9,046 nt of DNA from Nostocaceae cyanobacterium CSSed10_463m (GCA_003556955.1 PWQB01000546.1:1-9046), one strand, 5' to 3'; shown: positions 1 through 6,566, counted from the stretch's first letter. The notes: generated by a model from the letters alone, not told the origin. Program-made: numbers and translations.

Positions 1-85
1 ATCACTAAGAAATAATACTTATTTAGAAATCATGTCATATTATTCAACTTTTTAATCATTTTTTAACCTCATTGCCTCAAAAGAA

Positions 86-112
86 GCAGGGGAGAAGGGA
101 GCAGGGGAGAAG
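86..112. repeat. 15-bp purine-rich tandem repeat, about 1.8 copies
   Basis: The unit GCAGGGGAGAAGGGA at 86-100 is followed directly by GCAGGGGAGAAG at 101-112, an exact partial second copy. It lies far upstream of the predicted nirA promoter. G-rich repeats of this kind are common between genes in Nostoc-type genomes (general knowledge). No function can be read from it. Positions 1-85 are AT-rich and show no gene or clear signal; they may be the 3' flank of a gene outside the window. Confidence 0.7.
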
Positions 113-148
113 TCCCAGACAGAGCCTGACTTTTTACATATTGACCGA

Positions 149-210
149 GTAGGGGCGGGTTTATAGATATGATTCATGATTAACCAACATACTGCTAAAC
201 CCGCCCCTAC
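149..210. repeat. Palindromic intergenic element with perfect 15-bp arms
   Basis: The left arm GTAGGGGCGGGTTTA (149-163) is an exact reverse complement of the right arm TAAACCCGCCCCTAC (196-210), with a 32-bp AT-rich interior. The length (62 bp), lack of coding capacity and GC-rich terminal arms fit a small non-autonomous palindromic or MITE-like repeat; I recall related GGGGCGGGTTT sequences being dispersed in Nostocales. It ends 69 bp before the NtcA box. It could also form a hairpin in a transcript from an upstream gene, but no T-tract follows, so it does not look like an intrinsic terminator. Confidence 0.75.
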
Positions 211-234
211 AACCAATCAGACTTTTATGCGTGA

Positions 235-250
235 ATTGCATTAAAGCAAT
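235..250. promoter_or_regulatory. LysR-type dyad, candidate NtcB site upstream of nirA
   Basis: ATTGC-ATTAAA-GCAAT is a perfect dyad with 5-bp arms and contains the LysR-family T-N11-A pattern (T236/A248 and T237/A249). A second dyad overlaps it, GCATT (238-242) with AATGC (248-252). Its centre is 43 bp, about four helical turns, upstream of the NtcA box centre. NtcB, a LysR-type activator, co-activates nirA operons in cyanobacteria, so this is a reasonable candidate. Assignment to NtcB is inference from position and symmetry only. Confidence 0.4.
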
Positions 251-278
251 GCGGTAATGGCATTTTATGTTAAAAACC

Positions 279-292
279 GTAACACTTTATAC
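279..292 (+). promoter_or_regulatory. NtcA-binding site (GTA-N8-TAC)
   Basis: GTAACACTTTATAC matches the consensus GTA-N8-TAC of NtcA, the CRP-family nitrogen regulator of cyanobacteria, with no mismatch. It lies 22 nt before a TAN3T -10 box, the classical spacing of NtcA-activated class II promoters in which NtcA replaces the -35 element and is centred at -41.5. That geometry predicts transcription from about position 327 and activation of the whole operon when ammonium is scarce. Confidence 0.85.
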
Positions 293-314
293 AAATTTAA
301 CTGTAAACTCACCT

Positions 315-320
315 TAACCT
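315..320 (+). promoter_or_regulatory. -10 box of the NtcA-dependent nirA promoter
   Basis: TAACCT fits the TAN3T form of -10 boxes in NtcA-dependent promoters and starts exactly 22 nt after the end of the NtcA site. The start point inferred from this is near 327, leaving a leader of about 290 nt before nirA. No -35 hexamer stands in the usual place, as expected for this promoter class. Confidence 0.7.
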
Positions 321-326
321 GATGAG

Positions 327-616
327 TATCGAAATCGTTACATAAACAGTAACCAAACCTGCTTGACAAATTCTATAAATGCCAAAGACTACAACTTTTT
401 CCCAACTAACTACTATTTGAGTTCACTCGATCAACTTCCATCTTGCCTGTAATCAAGTAGCAGATGAGTCACCAGTTAGGCTCTTGAGTACGAGAAATTA
501 GCCACAAACAGATATACGTGTTGAGTAAACCCAGTAATCAAAAGACTAGGGGTTAATTGATATTGGGCAACTTGCATCTTCTCACTGGATTAGCCATAAG
601 CAATGAGAGTCAGTTC
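327..616 (+). promoter_or_regulatory. Predicted long 5' leader of the nirA operon
   Basis: This stretch between the inferred transcription start and the nirA ATG has no credible gene. It begins with an imperfect dyad (326-341, GTATCGA/TCGTTAC around AA, one mismatch). Near its end it can form a hairpin: CCCA (530-533) pairs with TGGG (564-567) and ATCAA (537-541) with TTGAT (557-561), separated by a small internal loop, with a 15-nt apical loop containing AGGGG. A TTGACA at 363-368 has no good -10 partner. No known riboswitch class was recognised. Confidence 0.45.
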
Positions 617-2161
617 ATGACAGATACCGTAACTACTACCAAAACCAACCTGAATAAGTTTGAGAAACTCAAAGGCGAGAAAGATGGACTTGCTGTTAAG
701 GAGGAGATAGAAAAATTCGCGGCTCTTGGCTGGGAAGCAATGGACGTAAACGACCGTGACCATCGCCTCAAATGGCTGGGTGTCTTTTTTCGCCCAGTTA
801 CCCCAGGTAAGTTTATGATGCGGATGCGGATACCTAATGGTGTTCTCACCAGTCCTCAGTTGCGTGTTTTAGCGTCAGTATTACAGCGCTACGGAGATGA
901 TGGCAGTGCTGATATTACTACCAGACAGAATATTCAACTACGAGGTATTAGAATTGAAGATTTACCAGATATCTTTGAGAAATTTCACTCGGTTGGGTTA
1001 ACTAGTATTCAATCTGGGATGGATAATGTCCGTAATATAACGGGTGATCCTGTGGCTGGGTTAGATGCGGATGAGTTATTTGACACCAGAGAATTAGTGC
1101 AGCAAGTTCAAGATATGCTGACTAATAAAGGTGAAGGAAATCCAGAGTTTAGCAATTTACCACGGAAATTTAATATTGCGATCGCAGGTGGTCGTGATAA
1201 TTCAGTTCACGCAGAAATTAACGATTTAGCTTTTGTTCCAGCCTTTGACTCAACCCAAACATTCGGCTTTAACATCCTTGTGGGTGGCTTTTTCTCAGCC
1301 AAACGCTGTGAAGCGGCGATTCCCCTCAATGCTTGGGTGTCTCCAGAGGATGTGCTAGCTGTATGTAGAGCAGTTTTAGAAGTTTATCGTGATCACGGTT
1401 TACGGGCTAACCGCCTCAAGTCTCGCTTAATGTGGCTACTTGATGAATGGGGGATAGAAAAATTTCGGGCTGAAGTAGAAAAGCGTTTGGGTAAAACACT
1501 GTTACCCGCAGCTGCTAAAGACGAGATTGATTGGGAAAAACGCGATCATATTGGTGTATATAAACAGAAGCAAGCTGGATTGAATTACGTAGGCTTACAT
1601 ATCCCTGTGGGTCGGTTGTATGCCAAAGATATGTTTGAAATTGCCAGTCTAGCAGAGGTTTACGCCAGTGGGGAAGTTCGGTTTACAGTCGAGCAAAACA
1701 TTATTATCCCCAATATTCCTGACTCGCGTTTGGCAACATTTTTAACAGAACCGTTATTACAGAGGTTTAGCATTAACCCGGATATGTTAGCGCGATCGCT
1801 TGTTTCTTGTACAGGCGCACAATTTTGTAACTTTGCTCTAATTGAAACCAAAAGCCGCGCCCTAGAAATGGTTCAAGCCTTAGCAGCTGAGTTAACCCTA
1901 ACTCGTCCGGTGCGAATCCATTGGACTGGTTGCCCTAACTCCTGCGGACAGCCTCAAGTTGCAGATATTGGCTTGATGGGAACTAAAGCCCGTAAAGATG
2001 GCAAAGCTGTAGAAGGGGTAGACATTTATATGGGTGGCACAGTTGGCAAAGACGCACATTTAGGCAACTGTGTTCAAAAGGGCATCCCCTGCGAAGATTT
2101 ACAGCCTGTATTGCGAGATTTACTTATTCAGCACTTCGGGGCAAAACCGAATAATTCGTAG
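617..2161 (+). CDS. nirA: Ferredoxin-nitrite reductase
   Basis: This cytoplasmic enzyme reduces nitrite to ammonium in a six-electron reaction using reduced ferredoxin, siroheme and a [4Fe-4S] cluster. The 514-residue protein has the duplicated plan of nitrite/sulfite reductases: a ferredoxin-like half-domain with TTRQNIQLRG (101-110), a first siroheme domain, a second half-domain with FTVEQNIIIP (357-366), and the cluster/siroheme ligands C398-x5-C404 and C439-x3-C443. R103, R139 and K184 probably belong to the basic anion pocket (alignment from memory). The length suits the short cyanobacterial form without the C-terminal ferredoxin extension found in some species. ATG 617 is preferred over the upstream in-frame TTG at 557 because the added 20 residues do not look like family sequence and a GAGAG lies just before 617. 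It is the first gene of the operon. Its TAG stop falls inside a heptamer repeat, so the last residues are repeat-encoded. Confidence 0.96.
   Translation: MTDTVTTTKTNLNKFEKLKGEKDGLAVKEEIEKFAALGWEAMDVNDRDHRLKWLGVFFRPVTPGKFMMRMRIPNGVLTSPQLRVLASVLQRYGDDGSADITTRQNIQLRGIRIEDLPDIFEKFHSVGLTSIQSGMDNVRNITGDPVAGLDADELFDTRELVQQVQDMLTNKGEGNPEFSNLPRKFNIAIAGGRDNSVHAEINDLAFVPAFDSTQTFGFNILVGGFFSAKRCEAAIPLNAWVSPEDVLAVCRAVLEVYRDHGLRANRLKSRLMWLLDEWGIEKFRAEVEKRLGKTLLPAAAKDEIDWEKRDHIGVYKQKQAGLNYVGLHIPVGRLYAKDMFEIASLAEVYASGEVRFTVEQNIIIPNIPDSRLATFLTEPLLQRFSINPDMLARSLVSCTGAQFCNFALIETKSRALEMVQALAAELTLTRPVRIHWTGCPNSCGQPQVADIGLMGTKARKDGKAVEGVDIYMGGTVGKDAHLGNCVQKGIPCEDLQPVLRDLLIQHFGAKPNNS
1178..1185. repeat. HIP1 octamer in nirA
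   Basis: GCGATCGC is the highly iterated palindrome abundant in many cyanobacterial genomes. Here it spans codons encoding IAIAG in NirA and supports a cyanobacterial origin. Confidence 0.9.
1792..1799. repeat. HIP1 octamer, second copy in nirA
   Basis: GCGATCGC lies in codons for ARSL of NirA, just before the first pair of cluster cysteines. Confidence 0.9.
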
Positions 2162-2195
2162 TTCGTAGTTCGTAATTCGTAATTTGTAGTTCATT
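2154..2195. repeat. Heptamer tandem repeat (STRR-like) across the nirA stop
   Basis: Six units of period 7 follow each other: ATTCGTA, GTTCGTA, GTTCGTA, ATTCGTA, ATTTGTA, and a degenerate GTTCATT. The array begins inside nirA; the TAG stop (2159-2161) is made from the junction of units one and two. It fills most of the 52-bp nirA-nrtA gap. This fits the short tandemly repeated repetitive (STRR) sequences described in heterocystous cyanobacteria. The same unit recurs in opposite orientation before nrtC. Confidence 0.85.
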
Positions 2196-2213
2196 AATCA
2201 CAAATAAGCAAAA

Positions 2214-3524
2214 ATGGCAAACTTTCCTAGAAGACAATTTATTTTTACCGCAGGTGCAGCAGCCGCAGCTTCTATTCTGGCTCATGGTTGTTCTAGCAAT
2301 AATTCTCAAACAGATACAGGGACAACAACTTCTGCTACTAATGTTTCTTTAGCGGCTAATGCCCCACAGGTAGAAACAACTAAAGCTAAATTAGGATTTA
2401 TCGCCTTAACTGATTCTGCTCCCTTAATTATCGCTAAAGAAAAAGGATTTTTTGCGAAATACGGCATGACTGAGGTCGATGTGATTAAGCAAAATTCCTG
2501 GCCTGTCACCCGTGATAACTTGGCAATTGGTTCAGCCGGTGGTGGTATTGATGGCGCGCACATCCTTAGCCCTATGCCTTACTTAATGACCATCAATAAT
2601 ATAGTGCCTATGTATATCTTGGCACGGTTAAATACTAATGGTCAGGCGATTTCTGTAGCCAAAAAATTTAAAGAGTTCAATGTCCAATTAGAAAGTCAGG
2701 CATTGAAAGAAGCGGCTGCTCAAGCTAAATCAGCGCAAAATGCTTTGAAATTTGGTATGACCTTTCCTGGTGGTACACACGATTTATGGATGCGCTACTG
2801 GTTAGCGGCTGGCGGTATTAATCCAGACCAAGATGTAGTTTTATCACCTGTACCACCACCCCAAATGGTCGCCAATATGAAAGTGAATACCATTGATTCT
2901 TTCTGTGTGGGAGAACCTTGGAACGCTCAATTAGTTAACCAAGATATTGGTTATTCAGCCTTAGTCACAGGGGAATTATGGAATGATCATCCAGAGAAGG
3001 CCTTTGCTATGCGCCAAGATTGGGTTGATCAAAATCCTAACGCTGCACAGGCTATGTTAATGGCAGTTATAGAAGCACAACAATGGTGTGACAAGCCAGA
3101 AAACACCGAGGAAATGTGCAAAATCTGCTCAGAACGTAAATATTTTAACGTTGCAGTTGCCGATATTGTGGAAAGATCCAAAGGCAATATTGATTATGGT
3201 GATGGACGCACAGAAAAGAACTTTCCATATCGGATGAAATTCTGGGCAGATAATGCTTCATATCCTTATAAGAGTCATGATATTTGGTTCTTAACTGAAA
3301 ATATTCGCTGGGGTTATTTGCCCAAGGATACCAAGATTCAGGAAATTGTTGACCAGGTGAATAAAGAAGATTTGTGGAAGCAAGCAGCTAAAGCGGTGAG
3401 CGTGCCAGATTCCCAAATTCCTACCAGTACTTCTCGTGGTATAGAAACTTTCTTTGATGGGGTGAAATTTGACCCAGAAAACCCACAAGAATATTTAAAT
3501 AATTTGAAAATTAAGAAAGTTTAA
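2214..3524 (+). CDS. nrtA: Nitrate/nitrite ABC transporter substrate-binding lipoprotein
   Basis: NrtA captures nitrate and nitrite outside the plasma membrane and delivers them to the NrtB permease. The 436-residue protein starts with a twin-arginine-like PRRQFIFTAG (5-14), an alanine-rich hydrophobic stretch and a cysteine at 26 in LAHGC, a slightly irregular lipobox, so it is probably a lipid-anchored protein and possibly a Tat substrate. A Ser/Thr/Asn-rich linker follows, then the binding domain from LGFIALTDSAPLIIA onward. Residues matching the nitrate pocket of the Synechocystis NrtA structure (from memory W102, Q155, H196, K269) are present as W96, Q144, H189 and K262. The C-terminal segment with YPYKSHD, WFLTENIRWGYLP and GIETFFDG is typical of the family. 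The gene follows nirA by 52 bp and has only a weak ribosome-binding site. Confidence 0.96.
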   Translation: MANFPRRQFIFTAGAAAAASILAHGCSSNNSQTDTGTTTSATNVSLAANAPQVETTKAKLGFIALTDSAPLIIAKEKGFFAKYGMTEVDVIKQNSWPVTRDNLAIGSAGGGIDGAHILSPMPYLMTINNIVPMYILARLNTNGQAISVAKKFKEFNVQLESQALKEAAAQAKSAQNALKFGMTFPGGTHDLWMRYWLAAGGINPDQDVVLSPVPPPQMVANMKVNTIDSFCVGEPWNAQLVNQDIGYSALVTGELWNDHPEKAFAMRQDWVDQNPNAAQAMLMAVIEAQQWCDKPENTEEMCKICSERKYFNVAVADIVERSKGNIDYGDGRTEKNFPYRMKFWADNASYPYKSHDIWFLTENIRWGYLPKDTKIQEIVDQVNKEDLWKQAAKAVSVPDSQIPTSTSRGIETFFDGVKFDPENPQEYLNNLKIKKV

Positions 3525-3590
3525 TTAGGCAGCAATCAATTTAACTGGTTTGTTTTGTAATTCACCAAATTTAAGAAGGGAAATTTAAAA

Positions 3591-4430
3591 ATGACAGCTA
3601 TTGCAGGGAATCGTTTTAAAAGCAATAAGTCGGTAAAAGCTATTAATAAACTATTTCGAGAAAAAATCCTGCCGCCATTAGTAGCATTAGCTGTTTTTTT
3701 GGTAATCTGGGAATTACTGGTTTTAATTCCTGATTTTCAGCTACCGGGTCCGATTAAAACTTTTACGGATACTTTTGATCCTTTTATTATTCATCCCTTT
3801 TTTGACAATGGTGAAAGTGATAAAGGTCTAGGCTGGCAAATCATTAGTAGTTTAGAACGAGTTGCCTGGGGATTCTCTCTAGCAGCTATTGTTGGGATAG
3901 TGGTGGGTATTTTAGTGGGTGCTAATAAATTTATTTACAATGCTGTAGACCCTCTATTTCAAGTTTTACGAACTGTACCCCCCCTAGCATGGCTACCAAT
4001 TTCCCTAGCAGCTTTTCAACAAGCTAATCCTTCGGCAATTTTCGTAATTTTCATTACTTCTATTTGGCCAATTATTATTAACACTACGGTAGGTGTTCAA
4101 CAAATTCCTCAAGATTATGTAAATGTGGCGCGGGTTTTACGTCTAAAAGGACTAAAGTATTTCGTGAAAATTGTTTTTCCGGCTACGGTTCCTTATATCT
4201 TCACCGGGTTACGAATTGGCATTGGTTTATCTTGGTTAGCGATTGTTGCCGCAGAAATGTTGGTTGGTGGTGTGGGTATTGGTTCGTTTATTTGGAATGC
4301 TTATAACACGAGTACAGATACTAATTTGAGTGAGATTATCATTGCTCTAATATATGTCGGTGTGGTGGGTTTGCTTTTAGATAAGTTGGTTGATTTTATC
4401 GCTAGTAAAGTTGTGGCGGATCAAAAGTAG
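3591..4430 (+). CDS. nrtB: Nitrate/nitrite ABC transporter permease
   Basis: NrtB is the membrane-spanning subunit, probably a homodimer, that moves nitrate and nitrite across the plasma membrane using NrtC and NrtD. The 279-residue protein shows hydrophobic segments at about 28-47, 92-112, 131-142, 148-168, 209-227 and 248-266, the six-helix pattern of binding-protein-dependent permeases. The cytoplasmic EAA-type coupling loop is visible at about 180-211 (ARVLRLKGLKYF, then PATVPYIFTGLRIGIG) and should contact the ATPases. The start is supported by AAGAAGGG at 3573-3580, 10 nt before the ATG, the clearest Shine-Dalgarno sequence among the nrt genes. The 66-bp gap after nrtA is the only one in the operon in which I see no repeat. 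It is related to cyanate and taurine-type permeases, but the neighbours fix the substrate. Confidence 0.95.
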   Translation: MTAIAGNRFKSNKSVKAINKLFREKILPPLVALAVFLVIWELLVLIPDFQLPGPIKTFTDTFDPFIIHPFFDNGESDKGLGWQIISSLERVAWGFSLAAIVGIVVGILVGANKFIYNAVDPLFQVLRTVPPLAWLPISLAAFQQANPSAIFVIFITSIWPIIINTTVGVQQIPQDYVNVARVLRLKGLKYFVKIVFPATVPYIFTGLRIGIGLSWLAIVAAEMLVGGVGIGSFIWNAYNTSTDTNLSEIIIALIYVGVVGLLLDKLVDFIASKVVADQK

Positions 4431-4451
4431 GAAATATTTTTTTTAACGAAC

Positions 4452-4478
4452 CGCCAAGTACGCCAAGTACGCCAAGTT
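4452..4478. repeat. Nonamer tandem repeat, three copies
   Basis: CGCCAAGTA (4452-4460) and CGCCAAGTA (4461-4469) are identical, and CGCCAAGTT (4470-4478) differs at the last base. It occupies the front part of the 139-bp nrtB-nrtC gap. AACCGCCAAG-type repeats are widespread between genes in Nostocales (general knowledge). The GTA and TAC half-sites it contains are spaced by 7 bases, so they do not form an NtcA site. Confidence 0.8.
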
Positions 4479-4520
4479 AAGAAAGAAGATGAAGAAGTTT
4501 TTATCTCCTATCTTCTAATT

Positions 4521-4535
4521 ACGTTCGCGCAGCGT
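4521..4535. repeat. GC-rich TTCGCGCAGCG repeat-like block
   Basis: ACGTTCGCGCAGCGT stands out as GC-rich inside an AT-rich gap and resembles the TTCGCGTAGCG-type dispersed repeats I recall from Nostoc genomes. Its core GCGCAGCG (4527-4534) recurs at 7824-7831 just before narB. Its role is unknown. Confidence 0.4.
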
Positions 4536-4548
4536 TTCCACAGGAAAT

Positions 4549-4566
4549 ATTACGAATTACGAATTA
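4549..4566. repeat. Heptamer tandem repeat abutting the nrtC start
   Basis: Two TACGAAT units (4551-4557, 4558-4564) plus partial units lie 3 bp before the nrtC ATG, in the place where a ribosome-binding site would be. The unit is the reverse complement of ATTCGTA in the nirA-nrtA gap, and 15 bp (4549-4563) match 2169-2183 exactly in inverted orientation. Confidence 0.8.
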
Positions 4567-4569
4567 AAT

Positions 4570-6558
4570 ATGACTACTTTTGTTGAGGTTGACCACGTTG
4601 ATCGGGTTTTTGATTTGCCGAATGGGGGTAAGTATATTGCTCTCAAAAATATTGAGTTGAAAATTAAGGAGGGGGAATTTATTTCTTTAATTGGACATTC
4701 TGGTTGTGGTAAGTCTACTTTGCTGAATATTATTGCAGGTTTAGATCGGGCAAGTATTGGTGGTGTGACTTTGGAAGGGCGGGAAATCCGAGATCCTAGT
4801 CCAGATAGGATGGTGGTGTTTCAAAATTATTCGCTGCTTCCTTGGTTAACTGTACGGGAAAATATTGCCTTGGCTGTGGATGAGGTGTATAAAAATCAAC
4901 CTCAAGGGCAACGTCGGGGGATTGTTGAAGAACATATTGATATGGTAGGACTGCGCCTAGCAGTGAATAAACGTCCTCATGAGTTGTCTGGGGGGATGAA
5001 ACAACGGGTAGCGATCGCCCGTGCTTTGGCTACTCGTCCCAAGTTGTTGTTATTAGATGAACCCTTTGGGGCGCTGGATGCTTTGACTAGGGGGAGTTTG
5101 CAAGCCCAACTCATGAAAATCTGTAACGAACACAATGTTACTTGTGTGATGGTGACGCACGATGTGGATGAAGCGCTATTATTGAGCGATCGCGTTGTCA
5201 TGTTAACCAATGGCCCCGAAGCACACATTGGGCAAATTCTGGAAGTGCCTATTTCTCGCCCCCGTGAACGTTTGGAAGTAGTAAAACACCCCAGTTACTA
5301 CACTCTGCGGAACGAAATTATCTACTTTCTCAACCAACAAAAGCAAGCCAAGAAACGCAAAGCCCAGCAAACTCCTGTATCAGTGGGAACATCCCACAGA
5401 GGGTTAGAAAAGGTCAATCTAGATATTGGCTTTATGCCTTTAACTGATGCTGCGCCCTTAATTGTTGCCCATGAAAAAGGTTTCTTTGCCAAATATGGGT
5501 TAGAAAAAATTACCCTCAGCCGGGCTGCTAATTGGAACGAAATCGCCAAAAATGTAGCTACGGGTAAATCAGATGCGGCTCAAATGCTGGCGGGAATGCC
5601 TTTAGCCATGACTTTAGGTGCTGGTGGTAAAACACCGACTTGCATAGTCAACGCCCTGAATCTCTCCCGCAATGCTAACGCCATCACCTTAAGCAAAAAC
5701 TTATACAACCAAGGGGTGAGAAACCCGGCTGACCTGAAAGCGGTAATTAATGCTTCTCCTGATCAAATTATCACATTGGGAGTAGTGCATCCCACCTCAA
5801 TGCAGAATTTAATTTTGCGTTACTGGCTAGCAGCTGGGGGGATAGATCCTGATACAGATGTCAGCTTGAGTGTAATTCCACCAATGGAAATGGTTTCTCA
5901 ACTTAAAGCCGGCAATATTGACGGTTACTGTGCCGGCGAACCCTGGAATTACATTGCTGTACATGAAAACTTCGGCTTTGTCGCCGCTACCGCCTTAGAA
6001 ATTTGGTCAGGACAGCCGAAAAAAGTGCTAGGAGTGCGGGAAGATTGGGCGCATCAGCATCCAAACACCTATCAAGCGCTCATTAAAGGACTTTTAGAAG
6101 CCTGTAAATATTGTGATGAATCCCGCAACCGAGAAGAAATTCTCAAAATAATCTGTCGTCCTGAGTATCTGAATGTAGATACAGCTTATGTCCGTCCTGG
6201 TTTTATCGATGCTTATGACCGGGGTGATGGTACTATCCCAGAGCAACTGACAGCATATAACCAGTTTTACCTGAATAAAACTAACTATCCTAACCGGACT
6301 GAAATCTTATGGATGGTGACTCAACTAGCACGCTGGGGTTTAGTCACATTTCCTAAAAATTGGGTGGAAGTGATTGAAAGAGTTTGTCGTGCAGATTTAT
6401 TTGGTGCAGCTGCGAGAGATTTAGGTCTGCTGGATATAGGTTGGGATGATCCGATTCATTTATTTGATGGCAAGGTTTTTAATGCTTCTGAGCCAATTGA
6501 GTACCTGAATAGTTTGGATATTAAACGACATATTCGCATTGAAGAGGTGTTGATTTAG
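4570..6558 (+). CDS. nrtC: Nitrate/nitrite ABC transporter ATPase with fused NrtA-like regulatory domain
   Basis: NrtC is one of two ATPases powering nitrate/nitrite uptake. Residues 1 to about 258 form an ABC domain: Walker A GHSGCGKST (42-50), Q-loop Q84, signature LSGGMKQ (139-145), Walker B LLLLDEP (159-165) and H-loop H197. A basic, probably flexible linker (about 256-280) leads to an NrtA-like domain (281-652) with IGFMPLTDAAPLIVA, LRYWLAAGGI and YCAGEPWN. The 662-residue length is normal for NrtC. In Synechococcus this C-terminal domain is known to be needed for ammonium-promoted inhibition of transport. Compared with NrtA, W322 and K484 are kept, while the pocket His aligns with Q412 and the pocket Gln with N370. 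The ATG follows a heptamer repeat, and no clear Shine-Dalgarno sequence is seen. The 5' part is G-rich on the coding strand, unlike the middle of the gene. Confidence 0.96.
   Translation: MTTFVEVDHVDRVFDLPNGGKYIALKNIELKIKEGEFISLIGHSGCGKSTLLNIIAGLDRASIGGVTLEGREIRDPSPDRMVVFQNYSLLPWLTVRENIALAVDEVYKNQPQGQRRGIVEEHIDMVGLRLAVNKRPHELSGGMKQRVAIARALATRPKLLLLDEPFGALDALTRGSLQAQLMKICNEHNVTCVMVTHDVDEALLLSDRVVMLTNGPEAHIGQILEVPISRPRERLEVVKHPSYYTLRNEIIYFLNQQKQAKKRKAQQTPVSVGTSHRGLEKVNLDIGFMPLTDAAPLIVAHEKGFFAKYGLEKITLSRAANWNEIAKNVATGKSDAAQMLAGMPLAMTLGAGGKTPTCIVNALNLSRNANAITLSKNLYNQGVRNPADLKAVINASPDQIITLGVVHPTSMQNLILRYWLAAGGIDPDTDVSLSVIPPMEMVSQLKAGNIDGYCAGEPWNYIAVHENFGFVAATALEIWSGQPKKVLGVREDWAHQHPNTYQALIKGLLEACKYCDESRNREEILKIICRPEYLNVDTAYVRPGFIDAYDRGDGTIPEQLTAYNQFYLNKTNYPNRTEILWMVTQLARWGLVTFPKNWVEVIERVCRADLFGAAARDLGLLDIGWDDPIHLFDGKVFNASEPIEYLNSLDIKRHIRIEEVLI
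5011..5018. repeat. HIP1 octamer in the nrtC signature region
   Basis: GCGATCGC encodes A148-I149-A150, right after the ABC signature. nrtD has the octamer at the homologous codons. Confidence 0.9.
5186..5193. repeat. HIP1 octamer, second copy in nrtC
   Basis: GCGATCGC spans the codons for LSDRV just after the H-loop of the nrtC ATPase domain. Confidence 0.9.
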
Positions 6559-6566
6559 GCTCACGC

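Noticed and set aside
11..44. AATAATA/TATTATT inverted repeat near the left edge
   Set aside because: A 7-bp all-AT match with a 20-bp spacer is expected by chance in such AT-rich DNA.
322..345. Seven-codon leader peptide ATG..TAA near the promoter
   Set aside because: The ATG would lie upstream of the inferred transcription start, and no ribosome-binding site is seen.
363..368. TTGACA as the -35 of a second, NtcA-independent promoter
   Set aside because: No convincing -10 hexamer lies 16-18 bp downstream.
557..616. In-frame TTG at 557 extending NirA by 20 residues
   Set aside because: The added residues do not look like nitrite reductase, and ATG 617 gives the normal family length with a purine-rich stretch just upstream.
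610..849. Open frame of 79 codons on the - strand
   Set aside because: It lies opposite the conserved NirA coding sequence and has no recognisable domain; it is a shadow frame. The same applies to - strand frames at 1660-1851, 2306-2563, 3291-3488, 4977-5228 and 5322-5549.
2124..2309. 61-codon - strand frame spanning the nirA-nrtA gap
   Set aside because: The repetitive NYELRTTNY-like part is only the translated heptamer array; there is no independent evidence of a gene.
4458..4470. GTA...TAC in the nrtB-nrtC gap as an NtcA site
   Set aside because: The spacing is 7 rather than 8 bases, and the half-sites arise from the CGCCAAGTA repeat; no suitable -10 box was matched to it.
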